A DNA stretch of 64,000 nt, taken from NCBI RefSeq assembly GCF_030378205.1, contig NZ_CP127385.1, forward strand, positions 6,860,001 to 6,924,000, read 5' to 3'. The notes beneath the pieces are model-generated. The model was not told the origin of the DNA, did no database searches, and saw only the letters and a list, made by a program, of their open reading frames with translations. A program made the translations under genes and the position numbers. Source of the stretch: Bradyrhizobium sp. NP1 (GTDB lineage: Bacteria; Pseudomonadota; Alphaproteobacteria; Rhizobiales; Xanthobacteraceae). Below, piece by piece: positions 18,598 through 29,373 of the stretch (position 1 is the first letter of the stretch; the number at the start of each line of letters is the position of its first letter).

Positions 18598-18915
18598 TCA
18601 CTTGGCCTTCTTCTTGTACATCGCCAGCATGCGCTGGGTGACAAGGAAGCCGCCGAAGATGTTCACGCAGGCGAAGACCAGCGCGACGAAGCCGAAGCCG
18701 CGCGCCCAGCCCGAGCCGCTGGAGACCATGCCGACGCCGACCGCGAGCAGCGCGCCGACCACGATCACCGAGGAGATCGCGTTGGTCACGCTCATCAGCG
18801 GCGTATGCAGGGCCGGCGTCACCGACCACACCACGAAATAGCCGACGAACACCGCCAGCACGAAAATCGACAGCCGGAAGACGAAGGGGTCGACGACCTG
18901 CGCGACATGCTCCAT
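18598..18915 (-). CDS. pntAB: NAD(P) transhydrogenase subunit alpha part 2 PntAB
   Basis: A 105-residue membrane protein carrying three or four hydrophobic segments that correspond to the C-terminal membrane part of the E. coli alpha subunit. [20 protein letters not shown] and [18 protein letters not shown] are typical. Split alpha subunits are normal in alphaproteobacteria. It lies 11 bases after pntAA; a 145-base repeat-bearing spacer separates it from pntB. Confidence 0.93.
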   Translation of the reverse strand: MEHVAQVVDPFVFRLSIFVLAVFVGYFVVWSVTPALHTPLMSVTNAISSVIVVGALLAVGVGMVSSGSGWARGFGFVALVFACVNIFGGFLVTQRMLAMYKKKAK

Positions 18916-18926
18916 GGCTTTTCTCC

Positions 18927-20051
18927 TTATTTCGGCTGGAAGTTCGGATGGACGACGGCGCCGTCCTTGGTCAGCGCGGTGGCCTTCACCAGCTCGTCGT
19001 CCCAGTTCACGGCGAGCGCCTTGGTCGACTTGTCGACCAGTGTCTCGATGAAGGCGAGCAGGTTGCGCGCGTAGAGCGCGGAGGCGGACGCAGCAACGCG
19101 GCCCGCGACATTGGTGTAGCCGACGATCTTGACGCCATCGACCTCGGCCACCTCGCCGGCCTTGGCGCCCTCGACATTGCCGCCGCGCTCGACTGCAAGA
19201 TCGACAAGGACCGAGCCCGGCCGCATCGATTTCACCATGTCGCTCGAGACCAGCCGCGGCGCGGGCCGCCCCGGGATCAGCGCGGTGGTGATGACGATGT
19301 CCTGCTTCTTGATGTGCTCGGCGGTGAGCGCGGCCTGCTTGGCCTGGTACTCCTTCGACATCTCCTTGGCGTAGCCGCCGGCGGTCTGCGCGTTCTTGAA
19401 TTCCTCGTCCTCGACCGCGAGGAACTTGGCGCCGAGCGATTCGACCTGCTCCTTGGTCGCCGGCCGCACGTCGGTCGCGGTGACGATCGCGCCGAGCCGG
19501 CGGGCGGTGGCGATCGCCTGCAGGCCGGCCACGCCGACGCCCATCACGAACAGCTTGGCGGCGGGCACCGTGCCGGCCGCCGTCATCATCATCGGGAAGG
19601 CGCGGCCGAAGGCTTCGGCCGCCTCGATCACGGCGCGATAGCCGGCGAGATTGGCCTGCGAGGACAAGACGTCCATCACCTGCGCGCGCGTGATGCGCGG
19701 CATCAATTCCATGGCAAACGCCGCGACGCCGGCATCCGCGATCGTCTTCAGCGCCGCCTCATTGCCGTAGGGGTCCATGATGGCGATCACGAGCGCGCCG
19801 CGCTTGTAGTTGCCAAGCTCGGAGGCTTCCGGCCGCTTCACCTTGATGACGATGTCGGCGTCCTTTGTCGCATCGGCGGCAACCGTCGCGCCGACCGCGG
19901 TGAAGTCGGAATCCAGCAGGCCCGACTTGATGCCGGCACCCGGCTCGATGGCCACCTCGGCGCCCAGCGCCTTCAGTTTCTTCACCGTGTCGGGCGATGC
20001 CGCGACCCGCGGCTCGGACGGATCGATTTCCTTGGCAACGGCAATCTTCAT
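18927..20051 (-). CDS. pntAA: NAD(P) transhydrogenase subunit alpha part 1 PntAA
   Basis: A 374-residue soluble subunit (dI) that binds NAD(H). It starts [20 protein letters not shown], as in the alanine dehydrogenase/PNT family. The Rossmann motif is [20 protein letters not shown], and [14 protein letters not shown] is conserved. Full length for the split type. First gene of the pnt operon proper; the tiny subunit IV gene lies 131 bases upstream on the same strand. Confidence 0.95.
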   Translation of the reverse strand: MKIAVAKEIDPSEPRVAASPDTVKKLKALGAEVAIEPGAGIKSGLLDSDFTAVGATVAADATKDADIVIKVKRPEASELGNYKRGALVIAIMDPYGNEAALKTIADAGVAAFAMELMPRITRAQVMDVLSSQANLAGYRAVIEAAEAFGRAFPMMMTAAGTVPAAKLFVMGVGVAGLQAIATARRLGAIVTATDVRPATKEQVESLGAKFLAVEDEEFKNAQTAGGYAKEMSKEYQAKQAALTAEHIKKQDIVITTALIPGRPAPRLVSSDMVKSMRPGSVLVDLAVERGGNVEGAKAGEVAEVDGVKIVGYTNVAGRVAASASALYARNLLAFIETLVDKSTKALAVNWDDELVKATALTKDGAVVHPNFQPK

Positions 20052-20182
20052 GAGGCCTCCGGCGGCGCAAGATGCGCGCTCAGACTAGCGCCAGTTCCGC
20101 AGGGACGGATAGCAGTTTGCGGCTGGCGCTTGTACAAACGGTCGGACGTCGCGACGCGTTGCGCGGCGCCCGAATGGAATTT

Positions 20183-20335
20183 TCAGGTGAGGAAAATCGC
20201 CATCAGGATGAGGATGAGGGCGACGCTCGCGCTGCCGTATTTCACGAGCTTGATGAAGCCCTCATAGGTCGCCTCATGCTCGGCATAATCGTTGCCGTCG
20301 GCGGTCGTGTAGGCCACTTCGCTATGGTCTGCCAT
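20183..20335 (-). CDS. aa3-type cytochrome c oxidase subunit IV-like mini-protein
   Basis: A 50-residue protein, MADHSEVAYTTADGNDYAEH followed by a single transmembrane helix (about residues 33-49, ending AIFLT). This matches the bacterial aa3 oxidase subunit IV family, a one-helix peptide seen in alphaproteobacterial oxidase structures. No other oxidase genes are in the window. It lies upstream of pntAA on the same strand and might be co-transcribed. It was found by reading the sequence, since it is shorter than usual gene-finding cut-offs. Confidence 0.8.
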   Translation of the reverse strand: MADHSEVAYTTADGNDYAEHEATYEGFIKLVKYGSASVALILILMAIFLT

Positions 20336-20436
20336 GGCTGTCCCCAGTCAGTAATCGGTGTGCGTTCCGGGGTCGAATTAGCGCAAACCGAATGGCGGGG
20401 CAACGGCATGACTAGGACCTTTGCCCGCCTATCGGC

Positions 20437-20823
20437 TCATTCGCGCGGCCAATTGTCCCGAATCCATCTGGTGAGTCCTTCTTCGTTCACCTCGCCTGCC
20501 GCCAGCGCGAGGATCATGGCGGCCGCATCGGCCTCAGGCACGATGAAGTCGATGCCGTTGACGCCGAGAAACGTATAGAGCGCCAGCAGCGATGTCCGCT
20601 TGTTGCCATCGACAAATGGGCGATTCCGCGCGATGCCGAAGGCATAGGCCGCAGCCAGCTCGGCGAGCCCTGCGCGTTCGTAGGACCATCGATTCTTTGG
20701 CCGGTCGAGCGCCGACTCCAGCATGCCTTCATCGCGCAGCCCTCGGGCGCCGCCATGGATCGCAAGCTGCTCGTCGTGTATCGCGACAATGATCTGCCGG
20801 GTGAGCCAGAACGGCTCGGTCAT
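20437..20823 (-). CDS. doc: Doc/Fic-family toxin with altered catalytic His
   Basis: A 128-residue protein of the death-on-curing branch of the Fic fold. The N-terminus contains AIHDEQLAIHGGARGLRDEG. The Fic signature reads RNRPFVDGNKRTSLLALYTF, where the usual HPFxDGNKR has Arg in place of the His (codon CGC, one base from CAC). In Doc and Fic proteins this His is the catalytic base, so activity may be lost or changed. It overlaps the antitoxin gene by 4 bases. The fold and pairing are clear; toxicity is uncertain. Confidence 0.85.
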   Translation of the reverse strand: MTEPFWLTRQIIVAIHDEQLAIHGGARGLRDEGMLESALDRPKNRWSYERAGLAELAAAYAFGIARNRPFVDGNKRTSLLALYTFLGVNGIDFIVPEADAAAMILALAAGEVNEEGLTRWIRDNWPRE

Positions 20824-21080
20824 TTGGCCAGCTCGGCCAGCGCGTTGTGATAGCGCTTCATGCCGCGCCGCGCGACTTCCATCGCCTTCTCGAAATCCGG
20901 GTCATGCGGGGTGAGGACGAAACCGCCACCCGGCTGATCGACCACGAACAGCCGGTCGCCTTCCTTAAGGTCCAGCCGCGCGGCCGTCTCTTTCGGCAAT
21001 ATGAAACCGATGGAATTGCCGATCCTCCGGACCTGCAAGGTCTTGGATTCAGCTTTCTGATCTTTGGGGGCATCGGCCAT
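20820..21080 (-). CDS. AbrB/MazE-type antitoxin
   Basis: An 86-residue swapped-hairpin protein: VRRIGNSIGFILPKETAARL followed by KEGDRLFVVDQ is the SpoVT-AbrB DNA-binding fold. The C-terminal helix (DFEKAMEVARRGMKRYHNAL) would wrap the Doc partner. First gene of the pair, with GGAG before ATG 21080 and overlapping the toxin start by 4 bases. It should repress its own promoter through the palindrome at 21092. Confidence 0.88.
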   Translation of the reverse strand: MADAPKDQKAESKTLQVRRIGNSIGFILPKETAARLDLKEGDRLFVVDQPGGGFVLTPHDPDFEKAMEVARRGMKRYHNALAELAK

Positions 21081-21091
21081 GGCGCAACTCC

Positions 21092-21110
21092 GTTATACAG
21101 AACGTATAAC
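21092..21110. promoter_or_regulatory. palindromic operator of the AbrB-Doc operon
   Basis: Perfect arms GTTATAC and GTATAAC with a 5-base spacer, 12 bases before the antitoxin ATG. The element also contains TATAAC-like -10 material, so a bound antitoxin would block the promoter. Autoregulation is the norm for such pairs. Confidence 0.7.
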
Positions 21111-21154
21111 ACACCCTCATCGCCCGTTCAACAGATGTTTTACGCCAACCTTGC

Positions 21155-23080
21155 TCAGCCCATCGATTCCAGCTCGTCGATCATCCCCGCGATGACGGAC
21201 AGCCCGCCGTCCCAGAACTTCGGGTCCCTGGCATCCAGCCCGAACGGCTTGAGCAGTTCGGAATAGTGCTTGGTGCCGCCGGCCGCGAGCATTGCCAGGT
21301 AACGCTCGGCAAAGCCTTCCTGCGCGTGCTCATAGACCGCATAGAGCGAGTTCACGAGGCAGTCGCCGAAGGCATAGGCGTAGACATAGAACGGCGAGTG
21401 GATGAAGTGCGGGATGTACATCCAGAAATTCTCGTAGCCGGGGCGGATCTCGATCGCGGCACCCAAGCTCTCGCTCTGCACCGACAGCCAGATCTGGCCG
21501 ATGCGCTCGGCGGTCAGCTCGCCGTTCTTGCGCTCGGTGTGGATCGCGCGCTCGAAGGAATAGAACGCGATCTGCCGCACCACCGTGTTGATCATGTCCT
21601 CGACCTTGCCGGCAAGCAGCGCCTGGCGCTGCTTCGGATTTTTGGTCTGCCCGAGCAGCCGCTTGAAGGTCAGCATCTCGCCGAACACGCTCGCGGTCTC
21701 GGCCAGCGTCAGCGGCGTCGGCGCCATCAGGGGACCGTTCCTCGCGGCCAGCACCTGATGCACGCCGTGACCGAGCTCGTGCGCGAGCGTCATCACGTCG
21801 CGCGGCTTGCCCTGGTAGTTCATCAGCACGTAAGGGTGCGCCGAGGGCGTGGTCGGATGCGAGAAAGCGCCCGGCGCCTTGCCGGGCCGCACCGGCGCGT
21901 CGATCCAGCGATCGGTGAAGAAGCGCTCGGCGATGGCGGCCATCTCGACCGAGAAGCCGCGATAGGCCGACAGCACCATGTCCCTCGCCTCCGGCCAGGC
22001 GATGGAGCCGGTCGCGGCAAACGGCAACGGCGCGTTGCGGTCCCAATGCGGCAGCTTCTTCTTGCCGAACCAGCCGGCCTTCAGCCGGTAGTAGCGGTGC
22101 GACAGTTTTGGATAGGCGGCGCGCACCGAGGCCACCAGCGCATCGACCACCTCGCGCTCGACGCGGTTGGAGAGATGGCGGGAATCCGCGACATCGGCAA
22201 AGCCGCGCCAGCGGTCTGAAATGTCCTTGTCCTTGGCAAGCGTGTTGGTGACCAGCGCAAAGGTGCGCTCGTTGGCCTTGAAGGTCTTCGCCAGCGCTTC
22301 GGCCGCTACCTTGCGCTTCTTGCCGTCGCGGTCCTGCAGCAGATTCAGCGTCGGCTCGATCGCCAGCTCCTTGCCTGCGACCGTGAAGCGCAGCGCCGAG
22401 ATGGTCTGGTCGAACAGCCGGTTCCAGGCCGAATAGGCGGTCTGCGATTTCTCGTGGAACAGCTGCTCGATGCGATCCTCGAGCTGATACGGCTTGTCCT
22501 TGCGCAGGTCCTCGATCCAGGGCCGGTAATGCGCGAGCTCCGCTGCCTGCATCGCCCGCTCCAGCACGGCATCGTCGATGCGGTTGAGCTCGAGCGCAAA
22601 GAACAGCAGATGCAGCGACGCCGCGGTCAGCCGTTCGGAAACGTCGCCATAGAATTTCGAGATCGCGGGATCGACGCTGTCGCCGGCATGGATGAGGCCC
22701 GCATAGGACGAGAGCCGTCCGGCGAGATCGTCGATCGCCTCGTAGCGGCGCACGGCGGCCGCCAGCCATGGGCCGCCGCCGTCCCGGTCCGTGCCCTCGG
22801 CGAGCCGGCCCTTGTAGTCGGTCTCAAACGCGACGCAATCGGCGTCCAGTCTATCGAGGTCGCGCGCCACCTCCGGCGCGTCGATGCCGGAATAGAGGTC
22901 GGCGAGATTCCACTCGGGCAATTTGCCGACCTTGGCCGCAGGCACCGGTTTCGCCGCAGCCTTCGCGATGGTCTGCCTGGCGACGGCCTTCTTGACCGCG
23001 GTTTTTCCGGCTGCGGCTTTTTTGGTGCTGTTGGACTTGGAGGCGGGCTTGCGGAGAGCAGAGGTGGCGCGCGAAATCAT
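21155..23080 (-). CDS. pepF: oligoendopeptidase F-type M3 metallopeptidase
   Basis: A 641-residue zinc peptidase that degrades short peptides in the cytoplasm. The active site LAHELGHGVHQVLAARNG (HExxH) is intact; the downstream Glu is in LAETASVFGEML. The catalytic domain begins near WNLADLYSG (residue 56). The first ~53 residues are an unusual Lys/Ala-rich extension (KKAAAGKTAVKKAVARQT...), like a histone H1 tail, without a signal peptide. Start ATG 23080; an internal start would remove the tail. It is divergent from the NtrC-type regulator. Confidence 0.92.
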   Translation of the reverse strand: MISRATSALRKPASKSNSTKKAAAGKTAVKKAVARQTIAKAAAKPVPAAKVGKLPEWNLADLYSGIDAPEVARDLDRLDADCVAFETDYKGRLAEGTDRDGGGPWLAAAVRRYEAIDDLAGRLSSYAGLIHAGDSVDPAISKFYGDVSERLTAASLHLLFFALELNRIDDAVLERAMQAAELAHYRPWIEDLRKDKPYQLEDRIEQLFHEKSQTAYSAWNRLFDQTISALRFTVAGKELAIEPTLNLLQDRDGKKRKVAAEALAKTFKANERTFALVTNTLAKDKDISDRWRGFADVADSRHLSNRVEREVVDALVASVRAAYPKLSHRYYRLKAGWFGKKKLPHWDRNAPLPFAATGSIAWPEARDMVLSAYRGFSVEMAAIAERFFTDRWIDAPVRPGKAPGAFSHPTTPSAHPYVLMNYQGKPRDVMTLAHELGHGVHQVLAARNGPLMAPTPLTLAETASVFGEMLTFKRLLGQTKNPKQRQALLAGKVEDMINTVVRQIAFYSFERAIHTERKNGELTAERIGQIWLSVQSESLGAAIEIRPGYENFWMYIPHFIHSPFYVYAYAFGDCLVNSLYAVYEHAQEGFAERYLAMLAAGGTKHYSELLKPFGLDARDPKFWDGGLSVIAGMIDELESMG

Positions 23081-23198
23081 CGTGATCGAAACCTGTGTTC
23101 AAACGGACGGCGGGAGGCCGACGCTTAAGAGGGCGTTAAGCGGCTTCCGCCAGAGTGCCCCGATTCGAGACAGATAGTTGTAGCGTGCGGGGAAAGCC

Positions 23199-24695
<1,497 letters not shown>

Positions 24696-25060
24696 GTCGC
24701 AGCGGTCGGATTGTGGCGCTTCGGTGTCGGCCAAGCCTCGCGGAATAGGCTTCAGTCGTGCCTGATCCTAAGGATGTCCGGAACATTCGAACCGTGACCC
24801 GGAAGTGACAGACAAAATGCAGTCAGCGTGGCAAAAACGCGCAGTCCGAGTGCAAAGCGTTGGTTTTGAGGTCAGTTTGTCGTGAGTACCCCCGCATGGC
24901 GCTGGCTGCATGAAAGGGGCTTATGTATCGTCTGCGTTGACTCGTTGCGTGCAGGCGTGGCGATCCAAAAAAGGGCGGGCGTTTTCACCAAAACCTTGAC
25001 CGACAAACTTCACGGAACTGCTCCTGGCCGGGGCGGTTTCACCCCAGAGGTGTGACGACA
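24696..25060. other. intergenic region upstream of the L,D-transpeptidase gene
   Basis: About 365 bases with no gene seen. It should carry the promoter of the transpeptidase gene and the end of the regulator transcript. No clear hairpin with a T-run and no repeat were noticed. Confidence 0.4.
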
Positions 25061-27235
25061 ATGCGAGACTGTTCGACTAACCGCGGCGGGTTCGACCGCG
25101 TCCTGATGGCCGTCGCCGCGACCTTCCTTACAGTGTCTGCAAGCTCTGTGCTCGCCCAGGATCAGGCGCGCAGCTCCGCCGCCGAGCTCGCCATCGAAGC
25201 CGCCGTTCCGATGCCGGAGCCTGCCAACGTCCCGCCGCCGACCGCGAGCGATTTCAAGATGGACGCGACCGCGTCCGTGCCTGATGCCGCGAAGACCGAC
25301 GCGCCCAAGATCGACACCAGCAGGATCGATACAAGCAAGACCGAAGCCGCGAAGACGCCGGAAACCAAACCGGCCGACGTGGCGACCACGCCCGCAAGCG
25401 ATGCCGCCAAGACCAACAGCGCGGCTACGCCTTCCGCTACGCCGGCCGAGCCGCCGAAGGATGTCGCCAAGCAGCCCGCGCCCGAGCCGGTGAAGGCCGC
25501 AAGCTCGGTGCCGGCAGCCGACCAGCCGGTCGCCGAAAAGCTGAAGGATCTGTATGCCGCGAAGTCGCAGCGCTATTTCGACCGCAAGGCCGAGCGCGCG
25601 GCGGTCGAGAAGTTTTATACCGCGCGCGACTTTGCGCCGGTCTGGACCCAGGCAGGCAGCCTCACCGAGAGCGCCAAGGGTGTGATCGCGCGCCTGAAGG
25701 ACGCAGCCTCCGAAGGCCTCAACGCGGCCGACTATCCGGTGCCGGATTTCAAGGCCGCCACCACGCCTGACGCGCTTGCCGACGCCGACCTCAAGCTGAC
25801 CGCGAGCATGCTCGACTATGCGCGCCAGGCGCAGAGCGGCCGCATGCACTTTTCGCAGGTGTCCGGCGACATCCAGTATCCGGAGCACCCGACCGATCCC
25901 ACGGAAGTGCTCGCCAACGTCACGGGCGCAAAGGACGCCTCCGTCGCGCTCGACGGCTACAATCCGCCGCAGAAGCTCTACAAGGAGCTGAAGAAGAAGC
26001 TCGCCGAATTGCGCGGCCAGGGCGAAGGCCCCGTGGTGCAGCTCGCCGATGGTCCGGCCCTTAAATACACGCCCGCCCGCGGCAAGAAGCAGGCGGAAGT
26101 CGTGATGGAAGACGAGCGGGTGCCGCAGCTTCGCGCCAAGCTCGGCGTCAGCGAAAATCCCGACGACACCCATTACGACGCCAAGGTCGCCGACGCAGTG
26201 CGGAAATTCCAGGAGAACGCCGGGCTGAAGGCGACCGGCGTGCTCGATGACCGCACCGTTGCCGCGATCAACAGCCCGAAGCGCGACAAGCAGATCGACA
26301 CCATCCTCGTCAACATGGAGCGCTGGCGCTGGCTGCCGCGCGACCTCGGCGCGCCCGGAATCGGCGACGCCTATGTCATCCTCAACATCCCCGACTACAC
26401 GCTCAAGGTGATGCAGAACGGCGGCCAGGTCTGGACCACGCGCGTGGTGACCGGAAAGCCCGGCGTCCATGCCACGCCGCTGCTCAGCGAGACCATGAAA
26501 TTCATCACGGTCAACCCGACCTGGAACGTGCCGCCGTCGATCATCTACAACGAGTATCTGCCGGCGCTGCAGCAGGATCCGACCGTGCTGGAGCGGATGG
26601 GCCTGAAGCTCGAGCGCGGCCGCGACGGTTCGGTGCACATCTCGCAGCCGCCGGGCGAGGCCAATGCGCTCGGGCGCATCCGCTTCAACTTCCCGAACAA
26701 GTTCCTGGTCTATCAGCACGACACGCCGGACAAGTATTTGTTCGCCAAGGAAGAGCGCGCCTTCAGCCATGGCTGCATGCGGGTGCAGAATCCGGACCAG
26801 TACGCCTCCGTGCTGCTCAACATCGCCATGCCGCAGGAGCGCTGGACGCCGGAGCGGATCAAGAGCATGTACGGCCGCAGCGAGATCGACCTGAAATTCC
26901 CGACCCCGATCCCGGTCAACATCACCTACCAGACCGCCTTCGTGGATGACGCCGGCAAGCTGCAATTCCGCAAGGACATCTACGGCCGCGACGCCACCAT
27001 GATCGCGATCCTGAAGAATGCCAGGGGTCGCGACCTCGAGAACGTGGTCGCGCATGCGCAGCCGAGCTATTCGCGCCCGCCCGGAAGCAGCCTGCCGCCC
27101 GGTGTCGCCTTTGCCAGCGACAACACCTTCTCCTCGGGCCCGTCGTTCTTCGAGCGCCTGTTCGGCGCGCCGACGCCGCCGGCCCCAGTCGGTGGACGCC
27201 GCCTCGTGCCGCCGCGCCGGGTGATCACCCGCTAA
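25061..27235 (+). CDS. L,D-transpeptidase, YcbB/LdtD type
   Basis: A 724-residue periplasmic enzyme that makes 3-3 (or lipoprotein) cross-links in peptidoglycan. A signal peptide is visible (residues 1-33, ending SSVLAQ). Then comes an Ala/Pro/Lys/Asp-rich linker of about 110 residues, a YcbB-type scaffold domain and a peptidoglycan-binding unit (DAVRKFQENAGLKATGVLDD). The YkuD catalytic domain with SHGCMRVQNP (nucleophile Cys) follows, and the tail is Pro-rich. ATG 25061 is preferred over GTG 25052 because AGAGG is then about 10 bases away. It is followed by a DUF882 (YcbK-like) gene. Confidence 0.9.
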   Translation: MRDCSTNRGGFDRVLMAVAATFLTVSASSVLAQDQARSSAAELAIEAAVPMPEPANVPPPTASDFKMDATASVPDAAKTDAPKIDTSRIDTSKTEAAKTPETKPADVATTPASDAAKTNSAATPSATPAEPPKDVAKQPAPEPVKAASSVPAADQPVAEKLKDLYAAKSQRYFDRKAERAAVEKFYTARDFAPVWTQAGSLTESAKGVIARLKDAASEGLNAADYPVPDFKAATTPDALADADLKLTASMLDYARQAQSGRMHFSQVSGDIQYPEHPTDPTEVLANVTGAKDASVALDGYNPPQKLYKELKKKLAELRGQGEGPVVQLADGPALKYTPARGKKQAEVVMEDERVPQLRAKLGVSENPDDTHYDAKVADAVRKFQENAGLKATGVLDDRTVAAINSPKRDKQIDTILVNMERWRWLPRDLGAPGIGDAYVILNIPDYTLKVMQNGGQVWTTRVVTGKPGVHATPLLSETMKFITVNPTWNVPPSIIYNEYLPALQQDPTVLERMGLKLERGRDGSVHISQPPGEANALGRIRFNFPNKFLVYQHDTPDKYLFAKEERAFSHGCMRVQNPDQYASVLLNIAMPQERWTPERIKSMYGRSEIDLKFPTPIPVNITYQTAFVDDAGKLQFRKDIYGRDATMIAILKNARGRDLENVVAHAQPSYSRPPGSSLPPGVAFASDNTFSSGPSFFERLFGAPTPPAPVGGRRLVPPRRVITR

Positions 27236-27292
27236 GCTACGGGGCCGTCCTCGGGCGGCCCGGCTTTCTCGTAAATTCTTCATCAAAATCAA

Positions 27293-27316
27293 CGATCTCG
27301 CCTTCGGGCGAGGTCG
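27293..27316 (+). terminator. possible terminator after the L,D-transpeptidase gene
   Basis: A 10-bp stem with a TTCG tetraloop (CGATCTCGCC-TTCG-GGCGAGGTCG, one G-T pair), followed by TTTAACG. The stem is very stable; the T-run is short. Confidence 0.55.
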
Positions 27317-27519
27317 TTTAACGTTAACCATTGTCCACCTGGTTTCGGGCGGAGGGCACTTTTTCGCCACACTCGGCGGATTAGGTTAAGACCAACTTGG
27401 GGGCGGGAAGGTAAACCTCGGTTAACCCTCCCGCTTTAAGAAAGCGTTCATCCACTTTCGCATCGGGGTTTAGCGAAAGAACCGGTCGAACGCTCCGCGA
27501 TTTTGGGTGGGCTTCCATA

Positions 27520-29130
27520 GTGCTGACTGGCTCCGCGCGCCGCTTCAATGGGCTGTCGCTATCCAAAGCAGGCTTCAAGGCCGGCTGCTGCGGTGGCTTG
27601 ACGTCGCTCCTGCTGCTGACGGCCGCCGGCTCTGTCCATGACGCGACCGCGCTGAACGAGACCCGCACCCTCTCCTTCCATCACACCCATTCCGACGAAG
27701 ACCTCACCGTCACCTTCAAGCGCGACGGCCGCTACGACGAAGAAGCGCTGAAGAAGATCAATCACTTTCTCCGCGACTGGCGCAGCCAGGACGAGACGGT
27801 GATGGACCGCCATTTGTTCGACATCATCTGGGAAGTCTACCGCGACGTCGACGGCAAGGCGCCGATCCAGATCATCTCCGCCTACCGCTCGCCCGCCACC
27901 AACGCGATGCTGCGCCGCCGCTCCGCGCATTCGGGCGTGGCACGCTACAGCCAGCACATGCTCGGGCACGCGATGGACTTCTACATTCCCGGCGTGCCGC
28001 TCGAGCAGATCCGTTATGCCGGGCTGCGCCTGCAGCGCGGCGGCGTCGGCTTCTATCCGACCTCCGGCTCGCCCTTCGTCCATCTCGATACCGGCAGCAT
28101 CCGCCACTGGCCGCGGATGACCCATGACCAGCTCGCCAAGGTTTTCCCCGACGGCCGCACCGTACACGTCCCGACCGATGGCGTACCGCTGAAGGGCTAT
28201 GAGCTGGCCCGCGCCGACATCGAACGCCGCGGCAATGGCGACGATGCCGCCACCATCAGCAAGCCGGGAAGCTTCCTGGCCAGCCTGTTCAAGGGCAAGG
28301 CGAACGACGACGAGGACGAGGCCGCAAGCGCTCCCGCCGCCGGCGAAAAGCCCGCGCCGACCAGTGTGGCCGCCGCTGCGCCCGCGAAGACGGCTGATCC
28401 GGTGCCGGTGCCGCGCGCCAAGCCGCAATTGGGCGGCACGCTGCAGCTCGCCTCCGCCGACGCGCAACTGGTCCAGCCGCCGAAGCCGCAGCCCAAGGCG
28501 GCCGCAGCGCCTGTCGCCGCAGCAGCCGAGCCGCAGACGCCCGCCGACATCATCAACGCCCGCGGCTTCTGGGATAACCCGCCTGCGCCGCAGCAGGCGA
28601 CGCCCGCCCAGATCTGGGCGCGGAAGGCACGCGAGGCGCTCGCGGCCTCCGATCCGCAGCCGACCGCGAGCGTGTCGTCCTCGCCCATGCAGGCGCTCGC
28701 CTACGCGCCGGCCGCGACGTCCGCCGTTGAGCGCGGCAATGTCGTGGCCGCGAGCGCGCCGATCCCGCGCGGCGCCCGCCCGGCCCGCAATGCCGACACC
28801 GCCTCAACCGAGATCAACACGGTCGCGGCCAAGGGCCCGCAGGGCGGCGGCATCGCGCTGGCGACGCGGCTGTCGGCCGGCAAGGCCGACGATCTCTGGA
28901 TGCGCATCGTGATGCTGGCGCCCAGCGCAAGCAGCGCGATGTCGGTGACGATGCTCGGCGATGCCGACATGACCCAGATGCGCGCCTTCTTCGTGAAGCC
29001 GCAGGCCGCGATCACGATGGGCTTCGCCGACGACCCGATGATGGGCATGAGCTGCGATCGCTTCTCCGGCTCCGCCACCGCGACGCTCGCGACCACCTCG
29101 TTCGTGGTGCGCACCGCGGCGCTGCGCTGA
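27520..29130 (+). CDS. DUF882 / M15-like (YcbK) cell-wall protein with long tail
   Basis: A 536-residue exported protein. The N-terminal hydrophobic segment (about residues 22-38) is a signal or anchor. The DUF882 domain (about 50-215) carries ISAYRSPATNAMLRRRSAHS, then YSQHMLGHAMDFYIPGV and PFVHLDTGSIRHW, the zinc-site His/Asp pattern of D,D-carboxypeptidase-like folds. The remaining ~300 residues are Ala/Pro-rich with a small conserved C-terminal unit containing a Cys. Start is GTG 27520. The pairing with an L,D-transpeptidase mirrors ycbB-ycbK in enterobacteria and suggests joint peptidoglycan remodelling. Confidence 0.85.
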   Translation: MLTGSARRFNGLSLSKAGFKAGCCGGLTSLLLLTAAGSVHDATALNETRTLSFHHTHSDEDLTVTFKRDGRYDEEALKKINHFLRDWRSQDETVMDRHLFDIIWEVYRDVDGKAPIQIISAYRSPATNAMLRRRSAHSGVARYSQHMLGHAMDFYIPGVPLEQIRYAGLRLQRGGVGFYPTSGSPFVHLDTGSIRHWPRMTHDQLAKVFPDGRTVHVPTDGVPLKGYELARADIERRGNGDDAATISKPGSFLASLFKGKANDDEDEAASAPAAGEKPAPTSVAAAAPAKTADPVPVPRAKPQLGGTLQLASADAQLVQPPKPQPKAAAAPVAAAAEPQTPADIINARGFWDNPPAPQQATPAQIWARKAREALAASDPQPTASVSSSPMQALAYAPAATSAVERGNVVAASAPIPRGARPARNADTASTEINTVAAKGPQGGGIALATRLSAGKADDLWMRIVMLAPSASSAMSVTMLGDADMTQMRAFFVKPQAAITMGFADDPMMGMSCDRFSGSATATLATTSFVVRTAALR

Positions 29131-29307
29131 GCCTGCACTTTCCGCTAATTTCGCTATCGTCCTCGCGAACGCGCGGACCCCCGATCACAGGCGCGCGCGA
29201 CAGGCACGCTGCGGTCCCAGCGCACTTCAACGACAGACATTTGTGATGATGGATCCCGGCCGTGCGCCGGGATGACATCGCCGATGTGGCGAGCCTCCGA
29301 GGCTATG

Positions 29308-29351
29308 GCGTTTTCGAGCGAAGTGGATACCGGTTCGCGTGAAGAAAACGC
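29308..29351. repeat. RIME-like intergenic palindrome
   Basis: Outer arms GCGTTTTC (29308) and GAAAACGC (29344) enclose an imperfect inner stem with the core AGTGGATACCGGTT. It resembles rhizobial intergenic mosaic elements and shares its core with the palindrome at 48530. It lies just downstream of the DUF2312 gene. Confidence 0.7.
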
Positions 29352-29373
29352 GTCAGGACGAGAGCCTGGAGCC

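Noticed and set aside
25010..27370. A 786-codon open frame antisense to the L,D-transpeptidase gene
   Set aside because: High GC makes long antisense frames common; the product is Arg/His/Gly-rich with no domain, while the plus strand has a complete signal peptide and SHGC active site.
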